Source: Buttiauxella agrestis
Lineage (GTDB): Bacteria > Pseudomonadota > Gammaproteobacteria > Enterobacterales > Enterobacteriaceae
Reading direction: 5' to 3'
Assembly: GCF_900446255.1 (NCBI RefSeq)
Contig: NZ_UIGI01000001.1
Location: forward strand, 2,506,763-2,570,762
Length of the DNA: 64,000 bases
Part shown: one piece after another, positions 17,023-26,511 of the stretch
How positions within the stretch are numbered: the first letter of the stretch is position 1
Layout of the letters: every line of letters begins with the position of its first letter
Notes under the pieces: generated by a model
Database searches by the model: none
What the model was told of the DNA's origin: nothing
The model's input: the letters and a program-made list of their open reading frames with translations, nothing else
Translations under genes and position numbers: made by a program

Positions 17023-17967
17023 TTAATCAGCTTCATTGCCCTGGTGGCTGATAGCCTCTGAAAGTTCATTCTCCAGCACTGATTCCATCATTCGTTTCCG
17101 ACTGTGGTTGAGATAAGCAATAACCGCGGCGCTGGATTCGTCTTTACGACTAACCATCATCAGATTTGCTGACAACTCTTTCGAATCAAGTACCCGATAA
17201 ACGACACCGGGGATGGCCACCTGAGCTAACGGCGCGGGAACCAGAGCAATACCCAGCCCGGCACCGGCCATGGCGAGAACACTCAGTGAACTGGAAATAC
17301 GCCACGCAATGTTCAGGGAATCGCCAAGTAGCCTTTGTAACTGAGTATCCAGTTGCGAATCCACATCATTAATTGAGTACATAATCATTGGTTCATGAGC
17401 CAGCATGTCTATTGTCAGGCGCTCTTTGTCGGCGAGCTTATGATCGCTTGCCATCACCACGACTCTTGACCATTCTCCCACGCATTCATACACAAGGGCT
17501 GAATCATGCACCGGATAGTAATCCGGCATATAGCCCACATCTAAAGTCCCGTTCTGGATGGCTTCATGTTGCAACTGCGGCGCAAGTTCCTGGCAAATCA
17601 ATTCAGCATCCGGATAAGCCTGATGAAATGAGCGTATGTCCTGCATCAGCCTGCCACTGAAAACCGCATTACCGGCAAACCCTATCCGCACCCTGCCCGT
17701 TTCACCGCGAATAGAACGCTCAACGGCAAGGCGAGTATGTTCCACTTGTTCCAGCGTGCGCGTGGCCTCAACCTGCAAAAGTTTCCCGGCATCGGTGAGT
17801 TCAACATGGCGGCTGGTACGAATGAATAACGGGCCGCCCAACTCAGCTTCAAGGGCTTTAATTTGCATACTTAAGGCCGGTTGAACAATGTTGAGCCGCT
17901 GCGCCGCCCGGCCAAAATGTCGCTCTTCGGCGACGGCTAAAAAATACTTCAGGTGACGTAAATCCAT
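17023..17967 (-). CDS. LysR-family regulator divergent from the SnoaL-like gene
   Basis: 314 residues. The winged helix starts at once (MDLRHLKYFLAVAEERHFGR, then LNIVQPALSMQIKALEAELG), a layout typical of the CatR/BenM-like branch in which residue-range 90-300 binds a small aromatic or carboxylic ligand (GRVRIGFAGNAVFSGRL). The ATG at 17967 is chosen over one six codons upstream because the family starts with MDLRHL and GGAG lies upstream. A perfect palindrome lies 10 bp before the start, inside the divergent region, so the protein probably binds there and controls both itself and the SnoaL-like gene. The insertion sequence ends 27 bp past its stop codon, leaving the gene intact. Confidence 0.9.
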   Translation of the reverse strand: MDLRHLKYFLAVAEERHFGRAAQRLNIVQPALSMQIKALEAELGGPLFIRTSRHVELTDAGKLLQVEATRTLEQVEHTRLAVERSIRGETGRVRIGFAGNAVFSGRLMQDIRSFHQAYPDAELICQELAPQLQHEAIQNGTLDVGYMPDYYPVHDSALVYECVGEWSRVVVMASDHKLADKERLTIDMLAHEPMIMYSINDVDSQLDTQLQRLLGDSLNIAWRISSSLSVLAMAGAGLGIALVPAPLAQVAIPGVVYRVLDSKELSANLMMVSRKDESSAAVIAYLNHSRKRMMESVLENELSEAISHQGNEAD

Positions 17968-17976
17968 AACCACTCC

Positions 17977-17999
17977 ATTAATCATTAAAAATGATTAAT
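17977..17999. promoter_or_regulatory. Perfect 9-bp palindrome, probable LysR operator
   Basis: ATTAATCAT at 17977-17985 and ATGATTAAT at 17991-17999 are exact inverted copies with a 5-bp spacer, and contain the T-N11-A pattern that LysR proteins favour. It lies between the divergent LysR and SnoaL-like genes, only 10 bp from the LysR start, which suits autorepression. Confidence 0.6.
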
Positions 18000-18075
18000 C
18001 AGTAAAATCTATGTATTTGAGCTTATCGCATTTTGCGTCCAAACTAAATCCAGTCAACTAACAGGAATTGAAAAC

Positions 18076-18657
18076 ATGCAAAACCCACTACAAGATCGCC
18101 AACAACTTAATGACCTGATGAATGGCTGGATGCACCGCGATTTAGGCGAATGGGATCGGTTACGTGACCTGTTTCATCCTGATGGCACGATTGAAATTAC
18201 CTGGTTTGAAGGACTGGGAAGCGATTTTGTCGATGGTTCAATGCGCATGGGGGCTTCTGACCTGCGCACTAAACATCTCATCGCAACACCTGCCATTACC
18301 TTCAATGAAGCCGGGGATAAAGCGATTCTTGAAACTAACGCGATCATCATCGCCGAGAACGTGAAGCTCAATATTGGCTGTGAGTGTCACAATCGTTTTT
18401 ACGATCTGGTAGAAAAAAGAAATGGCGAGTGGAAACTGTTCCACCGTCAGAGTGTTTACGATATCGGCACCTTTACGTTCCCGTTAGGTCCGGTGGAGAT
18501 TGATCAGACGATTGTTGTGAAATATCCGCGCGAATATGCCGCGCTGGCCTATTTGCTGGAGCAAAGCGGATTTCCTCTGGGTCGCGTATTTGCGACGCGC
18601 GGCAGTGAACTTGAAGCAAAAATGAAAACCGACGGTCAGCGCTGGTTGGCAGCATGA
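18076..18657 (+). CDS. SnoaL-like / NTF2-fold protein
   Basis: 193 residues of the SnoaL_4/NTF2-like superfamily, cone-shaped alpha+beta folds that include isomerases, cyclases, dehydratases and ring-hydroxylase small subunits. The N-terminal helix pair RQQLNDLMNGWMHRDLGEWD, LFHPDGTIEITWFEG and the strand motif ECHNRFYDLVEKRNGEWKLF are typical. No signal peptide is present, so it should act in the cytoplasm. AGGA lies 9 nt before the ATG. The divergent LysR regulator and the palindrome between them suggest expression on demand, perhaps for breakdown of an aromatic or terpene-like compound, but the active-site residues do not let me name a reaction. Confidence 0.8.
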   Translation: MQNPLQDRQQLNDLMNGWMHRDLGEWDRLRDLFHPDGTIEITWFEGLGSDFVDGSMRMGASDLRTKHLIATPAITFNEAGDKAILETNAIIIAENVKLNIGCECHNRFYDLVEKRNGEWKLFHRQSVYDIGTFTFPLGPVEIDQTIVVKYPREYAALAYLLEQSGFPLGRVFATRGSELEAKMKTDGQRWLAA

Positions 18658-18687
18658 TTTCAGAAATACCCTCGCCCTTCCCCGTAA

Positions 18688-19461
18688 ATTCGCAGTTTTT
18701 TCTCTGATCCGCTGTTTGTTCGCGAGGGGAAAGGTCTGGTGGCTACGACGGTCGCAGAAAATTTGCATCTTCACCTCAATGATGGATTTAGCCATCTGCT
18801 AAACAGTCTGGATTACTTCTCTGATGCCAGTACGAAAAGCAAATTTACTATCCATTCAACTGCTTATGCTGCTACTCGCTTGATGCCTGATATTTGTGCG
18901 CATGTCGAAGCAAATGCGTTGCATTGCACTATTTCGCATATCAGTTCAGATGCCATCATGGATAACGATGAAGATATTTTGATTTATCGCAAAGCGGATA
19001 TTATTTTTGACACCAAGCCTTTCTACAGCTTTTCTACTATTACTGAACCCTATATCAGCGAGCATGTAGTGGCTATCTGTCGTCAGGATCACCCTCGCCT
19101 GAAAAATACATTAACGATGGAAGAAATGGCTCTCGAAAACTCCACGTTTCTGACGGTGGGTTCAGATGGTGTGAAACGGCTTCAGAATGATATTAATAGT
19201 TATTTCGGCGACCGGGAATTTTCCTTTAGTAGTAGTTCCATTATTGCTAATACAGCGATTGCCGAAAAAACCAATTGTGTCAGCTTCATTCCTCAATGGT
19301 TTGCCAATAAATTTGCAAAAAGTTTCAACATTAAGATTCTGGAGTGCGAATTTCAGACCGAACCCGTCACCATGTATCTGACATACAATAAATCCTCGCT
19401 AAAAAATAATAATTTCATCGAGGTTTTAAAAATAATTAATCAATGCAAAGAATTGTATTAG
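18688..19461 (+). pseudogene. 5'-truncated LysR-family regulator (DNA-binding domain lost)
   Basis: The frame opens after a TAA at 18685-18687 with FFSDPLFVREGKG, the classic end of a LysR helix-turn-helix, and continues through a full effector-binding domain to residue-like end KIINQCKELY. About 45-50 N-terminal residues, including the recognition helix, are missing and the preceding DNA belongs to the 3' flank of the SnoaL-like gene, so this looks like a deletion relic. Curiously, a GTG at 18739 is preceded by AGGGGAAAGG and could still start a 240-residue effector domain alone. Base composition is lower in GC than the neighbours. It resembles the intact LysR at 23,471-24,370 in style (ICRQDHPRL versus ICSKDHPRL). 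Confidence 0.65.
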
Positions 19462-19471
19462 AAGTGAACAT

Positions 19472-19505
19472 GAACCCGCACCATTACGAAATACAGTGCG
19501 GGTTC
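19472..19505. terminator. Perfect 10-bp hairpin between convergent genes
   Basis: GAACCCGCAC (19472-19481) pairs with GTGCGGGTTC (19496-19505) around a 14-nt loop. It lies 11 bp after the LysR relic and 12 bp after the stop of the autotransporter gene on the other strand, so it can end both transcripts. The T-runs are short. Confidence 0.6.
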
Positions 19506-19517
19506 TGCTTTCATGTC

Positions 19518-22500
19518 TTACCAGGAATACTTGCCGCCCACCAGGCCGTGCACACTTGAGTAACCGTCTTTACCCGCTTCTACACCGGTAGCGACCCACA
19601 GTTGCCAGTTTTTACCGACATTTGTCTGCGCGCCAATTTTCACCTCGTAGCGGTTAACCGGAACGTTATCGCTTACTGTTGCGTCATCCATCTGAATACT
19701 ATTACTGCTGCCGCCATGCCACCAGTTCACTTCAACATAAGGTTGCGTCGATCCGGCATCGTGTAACTGGCCGTAGAGACGTGAGCCAAGACGGGTTGTT
19801 ACGCCGCCAGAATCGTCACTGTGGACGCGCGTTCCGTTGGATTCGTACTGATCTCCCTGGCTGTATTTTGTATAAATCGCCTGGAACTGAGGCTGTATAT
19901 ACAATCCGTGTGCTGAACTGAGTTCCAGGTCATAACCTGTTTCCAGGGAGCCGGTCCAGTTGTGACTGCTGTATTTCTCTTCCGGTAAATCGCTGCCGTT
20001 AACGGTGTTATGGAAAGTGCCATATTGCAGCCAGGTATCGACGTAAGGCCCGGTTTTTTGGTCTGCGGATCCACCATACCAGGTGCCATAAATCCCAAAG
20101 TTGTACCCTTTGAGATTGCTGTCGGAAGTGGCGCTTACGCCGCGCGAATCGGTGTGCGAGCTAACATCGGCATACCCTGTCATCACCCCAACATTGATGC
20201 GCTGATTCCCGAAATCATGGCGATAAATATCGCTGCCGACGCGCAATATCGCGGTGTCGGAACCGGTCGAAAGAGAATCGCTTCCGGCCTTGCTGTTGAT
20301 ACGTCCTGCATCAAAATGTGCCCAGGTTAACGGTGAATCGTCACCGGACTGACGGTTTTCACCATTACGATCGTGCATTGTCGTCAGGAATACGCTGTTC
20401 GCCAGCCTTTGGTTAGCGAGATACGAGCCATCTTCCGGGCGCAGCACGGGTGTATCGGAGCCGGGTTCAGGCGTTGGGCCATCAGGGTTTGTCGGGTCGG
20501 TAGGATCAGTGGGGTCTGTTGCGTTTGATTGTGAACGCAGGTACCAGTTGCCGTCGTTTTCTGTCGGTGTACCTTGATACAGAGAGTATTCGTAAGCGCC
20601 CGAAACTGCGCGCCCTTTCAAGGTAAAGGTGCCGTCAGACTGGCCGCCAACGTTGACCACCTCAATTCCGTTGACCGTCTGCTCACCCAGCCCATGCATA
20701 TTATTCACGGTAACAAGAGTGTTGCCGCTGGTATCACCATTGACGACCATTTCATCCGTCGGAGAATCATCACCATTAAGATCGCTGTTGATAATCAGCT
20801 GGCCATCGTTGCTGCTGTAGTTACCCTCCACCGTCAGGGTATTGCCAGCGACGTTGTTGGTCAGGTCAACTATGCCATTGTTTTCCAAATCCCCGGCTAT
20901 GTGTAACTGGCTGGTGCTGTCACTCAGTACGCCGACGACGCCATTGTTGACCACGGACCCGCCAACGAAACCATTTCCGCGTAACGTACCCGCTGCCTCA
21001 ACGTAGACCGTACCGGTACTGTCGAGACTGCCCTGCGTCTCGCCAATTTGCAGCGTCCCCCCGCTGATATGGGTATCGCCACTGTAGGTGAGGCCGCTAT
21101 TAATGATCAGTGTGCCGCTGCCGGTTTTATTCACGCCGCCGCTGCCACTGATAGTATTGGTTAACGTCCAGTCGCTATCGTTATTAAAGTTCAGCAGGCC
21201 GTCGTCGGTAACGCTGGCACTGCCGAGCTGGGAAGCCTGAGTCACAATGGCACTGCCCGTGATATCCCATAGCCCTGCAAACGCCGTATTATCACCAGTG
21301 ATTGCCACATCCGTTCCGCTCACCAGCGCCTTTCCGCTGCCGCTTATGTCGTTGCTGAAACTCTCGTCGTTGAACGCCAGTTCCAGCGTGCCTTCATTAT
21401 TGATTAATACACCGCCCGTTCCCGTCGCCTGTGCCTGCGTCAGTAACAGATCGCCCGCTTCTACCGTCGTTCCTCCGCTGTAGGAGCTGGTTCCACCCAG
21501 ACTCAGCGTGCCGCTGCCCTGTTTGGAGAGGCTGCCGCTGCCTGTAATCACACCGTCAAATTGATCGTTGCCCTGCGCAACGTCAACACCGAGTTCCGCG
21601 CTACCAAGGGACACATTCCCCGTGCCGGTCAGCCCATTAAGCGTTTGATTGTAACCATTCAGAATAAGGCTGGCTCCGCTGGCAATGTCCACGCCGCTGC
21701 TGCTGTCCAGCGTATGCGCAATACCCGTCGTTAATGAACCGCCGTTAATCAGCGTAGCCCCGGTGTAGGTGTTCAGCGCGGACAGCGTTAAATTACCCTC
21801 GCCAGCTTTGGTCAGGGTTTTGCCATCCCAACCGGTCGCGGCATTTGCTGCCTCATCGGCCAGGACCACGTCGACATCAAAATTGTCTGTTGCTGGCGTC
21901 AGCGTGAAGTTGCCGTTAGCGTCTGCGCCGCCGGAGGTCCAGGCCAGCTCATAGCCCACGTTGTAATCCAGGTTGTCTGCCGATTTCTCACCGTGAGCAA
22001 TCAGATAATCCGGCATTCCCGTGGTTCCGAAACTGACAGTGGAAAAATCACCTCGAATACCCGCGGTGGTGTGTATCACTGTCGTCAATGATTGTGGCAG
22101 TTCACTGGCTTTGGTCGGCGTACTGCTCCCCAGACCGACAATGTTCAGGGTAGCCTGAGGGCCAATGATGGCATCTTTAGCCGTAATCAGCCCGCCGTCG
22201 CTACTCACGTCGGTATCCAGTTCGCCAAAAAGATAAGCGCCGCCAGTGGTATTCAGATGCGCCCCTGAATCCAGACGGAGGGTGCTTTCTTGCTCACTCG
22301 TCACCCCGCCGCTGCCGAAATTCACGGTCGCGGAAGACGCCACTTCAACGCTCCCCGAGGTGATATAAAGGGAGTGTTGGGATAGCTCGTCACTCAGGAT
22401 TAAATTACCGCTACCTGACTGGTTCAAGTCTCCCGTCCCGGTGAGTCCACCAAGGGTATAATCATCGCTGTGAATAACCGTCAGAATGCCGTTATTGACG

Positions 22501-23081
22501 ATATCGCCAGCCACACTGCCGGTGGTTCCCCCATTACCCAGGAAGAGAACCCCTTCATTGGTCGTCAGCCCTGTGTAGGTATTATCGGCAGTAAAATGAA
22601 TGTTCGCGGAAGGATTGCTAATATTCACATTCCCGGTGCCGGAAATCGTCTGCGCAAAAGTTTCGTCATCATGACGATCAATAACCAGCGTGCCGTTATC
22701 AATGATATCGCCGCTGACCATGCCAGAGTTTCCGCCAATGCCCAGAGAGAGCGTGCTCCCGCTGTCAATGGTGGTGGTGCCGGTAAAGGTGTTATCACCC
22801 GTTAAAAATAGTATGCCGCTGCCGGTCTGAACCAGACTACCCGTCCCGGAAATATTATCGGAATCGACAACACTATCACTGTTGTCAAAGACCAGTGTCT
22901 CGTCATTAATAATACTGTCGCCCAACACTGTCGCAGCCTGCGCCACCCCACCGATACCGGCAATCACCGCTGCTGTCAGCATTTTTATTAAAAAAGGAGA
23001 CCTTCTGATATTCGTTTTTGCGGATACCTTATTAGTCTGCGGGTAACGCTGAGAATTACGTTCAGTTTTCATCTTTACCAT
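19518..23081 (-). CDS. Pertactin/AIDA-type autotransporter adhesin
   Basis: 1187 residues, type Va secretion. A long signal peptide ends at AQA (about residue 50), the passenger (about 51-860) is a beta-helix built from repeats of the form GTGxLxxxGSGxLxLxGxNTYTG (passenger-associated transport repeats), a Pro/Asp/Thr linker follows (DPTDPTDPTNPDGPTPEPGS), and the last 280 or so residues are a beta-barrel domain ending KYSW with the expected C-terminal aromatic residue. No protease triad or SPATE motif was seen, so adhesion or aggregation is more likely than proteolysis. I start at the ATG at 23081 (an ATG three codons later is equally possible); the frame runs 20 codons further to a TTG without a signal-like sequence. 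It sits downstream of a LysR gene and an M48 protease gene on the same strand. Confidence 0.9.
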   Translation of the reverse strand: MVKMKTERNSQRYPQTNKVSAKTNIRRSPFLIKMLTAAVIAGIGGVAQAATVLGDSIINDETLVFDNSDSVVDSDNISGTGSLVQTGSGILFLTGDNTFTGTTTIDSGSTLSLGIGGNSGMVSGDIIDNGTLVIDRHDDETFAQTISGTGNVNISNPSANIHFTADNTYTGLTTNEGVLFLGNGGTTGSVAGDIVNNGILTVIHSDDYTLGGLTGTGDLNQSGSGNLILSDELSQHSLYITSGSVEVASSATVNFGSGGVTSEQESTLRLDSGAHLNTTGGAYLFGELDTDVSSDGGLITAKDAIIGPQATLNIVGLGSSTPTKASELPQSLTTVIHTTAGIRGDFSTVSFGTTGMPDYLIAHGEKSADNLDYNVGYELAWTSGGADANGNFTLTPATDNFDVDVVLADEAANAATGWDGKTLTKAGEGNLTLSALNTYTGATLINGGSLTTGIAHTLDSSSGVDIASGASLILNGYNQTLNGLTGTGNVSLGSAELGVDVAQGNDQFDGVITGSGSLSKQGSGTLSLGGTSSYSGGTTVEAGDLLLTQAQATGTGGVLINNEGTLELAFNDESFSNDISGSGKALVSGTDVAITGDNTAFAGLWDITGSAIVTQASQLGSASVTDDGLLNFNNDSDWTLTNTISGSGGVNKTGSGTLIINSGLTYSGDTHISGGTLQIGETQGSLDSTGTVYVEAAGTLRGNGFVGGSVVNNGVVGVLSDSTSQLHIAGDLENNGIVDLTNNVAGNTLTVEGNYSSNDGQLIINSDLNGDDSPTDEMVVNGDTSGNTLVTVNNMHGLGEQTVNGIEVVNVGGQSDGTFTLKGRAVSGAYEYSLYQGTPTENDGNWYLRSQSNATDPTDPTDPTNPDGPTPEPGSDTPVLRPEDGSYLANQRLANSVFLTTMHDRNGENRQSGDDSPLTWAHFDAGRINSKAGSDSLSTGSDTAILRVGSDIYRHDFGNQRINVGVMTGYADVSSHTDSRGVSATSDSNLKGYNFGIYGTWYGGSADQKTGPYVDTWLQYGTFHNTVNGSDLPEEKYSSHNWTGSLETGYDLELSSAHGLYIQPQFQAIYTKYSQGDQYESNGTRVHSDDSGGVTTRLGSRLYGQLHDAGSTQPYVEVNWWHGGSSNSIQMDDATVSDNVPVNRYEVKIGAQTNVGKNWQLWVATGVEAGKDGYSSVHGLVGGKYSW

Positions 23082-23141
23082 GCTTATTGAATTAAATCTG
23101 AAGGAGGTGTGGTTATTATGAACAACCAATATGAGCAACAA

Positions 23142-23470
23142 TAAAATGGATCACTCACTAAACTTAAAAATATGATAAAGATAAATAGCGCTATTGTTAC
23201 GTTTGTTAAAATAATTTGGATGAATTTATTACACTGTCGCTATTTACCCTGATAACTTTCACCACCTTATTAAAGGAGTCATTAATAATAAGTTCAAATT
23301 AATGGGCTGGTGCTACTGATAAACCATTTTATCTTTTTTCTTTGGAGCACCAACTTAATGATATTTTTAGTTCAACTAAAGATATCGATCCGGGAAGAAA
23401 TCACAGGCAGGGTCTGCTACATGCCATCAACACGAGCAGACCTTTGATGTCTTATCCTGATAAAATTTCA
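23142..23470. other. AT-rich 330-bp leader region of the autotransporter
   Basis: No gene is seen. The promoter of the autotransporter should lie here on the minus strand; AT-rich tracts are frequent, as in regions silenced by H-NS. A hairpin at 23411-23442 is described separately. Confidence 0.4.
23411..23442 (-). terminator. Hairpin after the LysR gene, possible terminator
   Basis: GGTCTGCT (23411-23418) pairs with AGCAGACC (23435-23442) with a 16-nt loop, about 30 bp beyond the LysR stop on the minus strand. There is no T-run on that strand, so its strength is doubtful. It may separate LysR from autotransporter transcription. Confidence 0.35.
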
Positions 23471-24370
23471 CTAACGCATTTTTTCCAGTAGTTTGAAAAT
23501 GGACTTTTTACCCTCTTCATCACGGAGGTTTTTTCGATAACTCATATAGACGTCTGGTTCTTTAAATCCGGGACCAAAGTTGTGGTTCAGGCTTTTTATC
23601 GAAAATGACATGTTCAGTTTAAGGAAGACGCTCACCGGTATAATGCCAATCATTTCAGTAACTTCTACGGCGGAGAGTAAATTAATATAGTTATTACAAC
23701 AAAACCCAACATTTAGGCCAGGCAACAGGTTTTCCCATTCTGGAGTACCCCACTCTTTAATTAAGTGTTGTTGTTCAAGGACGGCATGCGTTTCCGCAAC
23801 GTAATTTTTTAAATTAATCGACTGTGATAAACGCGGGTGATCTTTACTACAGATGATGCAAACTTCTTCTTTAAACAGTTTTCTGAACATGACCTCCTGA
23901 TGATAAATCGGGTCATAATCAAAAATAACATCAATGCTCTTATCCAGCAGTGAGTCCAAAAAATCACCGTGTGAAGCCGGTAAAGGCACAAGCCTGACAC
24001 CGTTAATATTTTGCTCTTTCGCCAGATTGAACGTTAAAGGGATAATGTTATTAGCAACATAATCCGTGCTGGAAATAACGAGTGAATACTGTTGCGATTG
24101 CACAAAGGTATAGTCTTCTTTGATTTCTGCAGGGTTCAACATATCCTGGATTTTATCATGTAACGATAAGGCGAAAAGCGTGGGCGTAAATTGCTTATTC
24201 TTCCTGACAAAAAGTACGTCAGAATAAATCTGACGCATCTTTTTGATAGCATACGTGACACTTGACGATGAAATATTCAATGAGTTTGCTGCATCCTTGG
24301 TACATTTCAAACGCATAACTGCATCAAATATTTTCAGAAGCCTTAATTCCGCATGGATGACAGGTATCAT
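23471..24370 (-). CDS. LysR-family regulator between protease and autotransporter genes
   Basis: 299 residues. The helix-turn-helix occupies about 8-65 (LRLLKIFDAVMRLKCTKDAA and SSSSVTYAIKKMRQIYSD, then VLFVRKNKQFTPT) and the effector domain about 90-295. The wing LFVRKNKQFTPT places it with the LeuO/NahR-like branch. AGGA precedes the ATG at a slightly long distance. It is co-directional with the M48 protease gene 56 bp upstream and the autotransporter 389 bp downstream, so it is a candidate regulator for the island's surface genes. Low GC and AT-rich flanks point to horizontal transfer. The truncated LysR at 18.7 kb seems related. Confidence 0.87.
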   Translation of the reverse strand: MIPVIHAELRLLKIFDAVMRLKCTKDAANSLNISSSSVTYAIKKMRQIYSDVLFVRKNKQFTPTLFALSLHDKIQDMLNPAEIKEDYTFVQSQQYSLVISSTDYVANNIIPLTFNLAKEQNINGVRLVPLPASHGDFLDSLLDKSIDVIFDYDPIYHQEVMFRKLFKEEVCIICSKDHPRLSQSINLKNYVAETHAVLEQQHLIKEWGTPEWENLLPGLNVGFCCNNYINLLSAVEVTEMIGIIPVSVFLKLNMSFSIKSLNHNFGPGFKEPDVYMSYRKNLRDEEGKKSIFKLLEKMR

Positions 24371-24426
24371 TTACATACATTCCTTTTATGAAAATAAGTG
24401 TCATTATTAAAAATAAAAATAGATTT

Positions 24427-25941
24427 TTACTCATTTGTATAAACACTGAATTTTTTTACTAATTCCCTGAGCTGATCAATTCGGGCGTCGTAGCGCGCCT
24501 GATCCAGTTTGCTTCCGGTACCCGAAGCACTCGCTTGCTTAAGGAGTGTTACCGCATCCTCGAGTTTACCTTTCAACGCTAAACTCTCGGCTCGCGCTGC
24601 AAGCTCCTGGTCCCTCTCGCCTTCTGCGGCACTTGCTCTTTCCAGCAGCGCCCAGCCGTTGGGATCATCCGGTCGGGTAAAAGTATAATTATTCAATAAA
24701 TTATGAGCTTTAGCGTTTTGCCCAGCTTCGATACAGGCATTGGCCAGATTGAGTTGCAGAACCGGACTGGTTTTGACTGCCCTGCTCTTTTCAAGCCTGG
24801 TCACGGCCTGCCCGGTTTGTTGATTGGCGACATCGACATCGGTCAGCGCATCTAAAAACCACTCGTTATCCGGTGCCTGCTTGTTCAGAACTAACAGCAA
24901 TGCGCTGGCTTTATCGTATTGCTGATCCTGATACGCCAGAATAGCCTCGCCATATTGCGCGGCGGTCTTTTCATGCGCGGAACCCGCAGACAGTTGTTGC
25001 AGGAATTGCCGGGCATCAGCCGTGTCATTCCCGCCATACATCGTCATGACGCGCACCTTGGCCAACAGAAAATCGAGCGAAGCAGCGTGATGAGGCGGCC
25101 GCGCCATCTGCCCCGCCCGGTTACGGATATCGGCCAGACGGCTGTTAGGCAACGGGTGCGTCAGCAGCATTTCCGGAGGCATGGCTGAACCTCGGGATTC
25201 ATCGGCCAGTTTTTGTAAAAAATCAGGCATGGACTGGGGATCAAAACCAGCCCGCTCGAGCACCTGAATACCAATGCGGTCGGCCTCTTGTTCATTGGCT
25301 TGCGTGAAGCTAATCATATTTTGTTGACCGCCCGCCAGCGTACTGGTCAGTGCAGCCATACCCGCTTGCGGACTGGCAGTGGCCAGAATGATTGACCCTA
25401 ATGCCCCGACCCAGGTTAACGGCGCATTACTCTTTTGGTCTTCCATCGCTCGGGCCAGGTGTCGCTGTGTGACGTGCGAAATTTCATGCGCCATCACTGA
25501 AGCTAACTGGTCTTCATTATCGCTATAGCGAAAGATGCCTGAGTGAATAACCACATTGCCGCCAAAAAAGGCAAAGGCATTGAGTTCATTGTTATTCACC
25601 AGAAAGAAATGGAACGGTGTTTTTACCGAATAAGCATGGGAAACCAGCTTTCCACCGAGTTGATTGATATATCCCGTCAATAAAGGGTCATCAATCAACG
25701 GGGTGGCGGCCCGCAGCTGACGAACATAAAAGTCCCCCATTTGCATTTCCTGGCCGATGCTCAGTGTGTTACCTGCGGTGGTGCCAATGTCAGGCAGCGT
25801 ATCTGTTGATCCGCTTGTGGGTATCGCAGCCGGGGTTTTATCCAGCCCCCAGTAGTTCTGTTCTGTTGCCGCTGAAACAGAACCCCCTAATAGAGTACCG
25901 ACGATAATGGCTAAAATCTTTGTTCGTAATTGCGTTGCCAT
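24427..25941 (-). CDS. BepA-like M48 metalloprotease with TPR repeats
   Basis: 504 residues. A signal peptide ends near residue 25 (SVSAAT), so it acts in the periplasm. The M48 protease domain covers about 60-270: zinc site H152-E-I-S-H156, the third ligand in NEQEADRIG (E217), and H262 in [14 protein letters not shown], equal to the BepA His that plugs the zinc site as a regulatory switch. TPR-like helices fill about 300-500. E. coli BepA (YfgC, 487 residues) proof-reads LptD and other outer-membrane barrel assembly. This copy lies among autotransporter and LysR genes rather than at the usual bepA locus, so it is probably a paralogue; helping or policing insertion of the neighbouring barrels is my inference. 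Confidence 0.88.
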   Translation of the reverse strand: MATQLRTKILAIIVGTLLGGSVSAATEQNYWGLDKTPAAIPTSGSTDTLPDIGTTAGNTLSIGQEMQMGDFYVRQLRAATPLIDDPLLTGYINQLGGKLVSHAYSVKTPFHFFLVNNNELNAFAFFGGNVVIHSGIFRYSDNEDQLASVMAHEISHVTQRHLARAMEDQKSNAPLTWVGALGSIILATASPQAGMAALTSTLAGGQQNMISFTQANEQEADRIGIQVLERAGFDPQSMPDFLQKLADESRGSAMPPEMLLTHPLPNSRLADIRNRAGQMARPPHHAASLDFLLAKVRVMTMYGGNDTADARQFLQQLSAGSAHEKTAAQYGEAILAYQDQQYDKASALLLVLNKQAPDNEWFLDALTDVDVANQQTGQAVTRLEKSRAVKTSPVLQLNLANACIEAGQNAKAHNLLNNYTFTRPDDPNGWALLERASAAEGERDQELAARAESLALKGKLEDAVTLLKQASASGTGSKLDQARYDARIDQLRELVKKFSVYTNE

Positions 25942-26511
25942 AGTTTTGTTTTCCGCCTGGCTTTATATCTTTAATAAAACAGGTGTAATAAGGAATAGAG
26001 CGTACGGGGACATTAACACTTCCTGTACGGGGCAATTATAATAACGCATATGCTGAAATTATCATCACCCGAGCACATTAGAATTACTTACATCACTTGT
26101 TATAAAAATTTAATCCAGTCGCCCTTCGTAATAACGCATCCAACTCTAACAACCCAGCAAAACATTTTAATGAGAGAGTTAGTCACTATCGAGCCATTTT
26201 TAATTCACCCTTAATTATCATGCACTTAGACATAGTGAATTTTAAAGTAATTGTATTAAGTTATTCTAAATGATTCATTTCATAAATCTAATAAATGACC
26301 GTATATTTACACTCATAACTTCGTGATATATTTCATCGTCAACTACGAAATAGCCCTATCACCTTTGAAACAAGAGTCGCTGATATCAACACACTCAGGC
26401 GAACCATACAGTTTATGCATGAATTCTTGTTTTATTCTTGATGAGCATTCGAAAGATCTCTCAATAACGGACCTCAGTTGAGATTCACATCTAAAACAAA
26501 TGGATATATTT
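25942..26511. other. AT-rich 570-bp divergent regulatory region
   Basis: Divergent promoters for the M48 protease (minus) and the BigA-like autotransporter (plus) should lie here. No open frame of note was found. The DNA is very AT-rich (for example around 26160-26340), which suggests H-NS control. I could not assign a -35/-10 pair with confidence. Confidence 0.4.

Noticed and set aside
23082-23141. N-terminal extension of the autotransporter to a TTG at 23141.
   Set aside because: The extension has no signal-peptide character and no ribosome site; ATG codons at 23081 or 23072 fit better.
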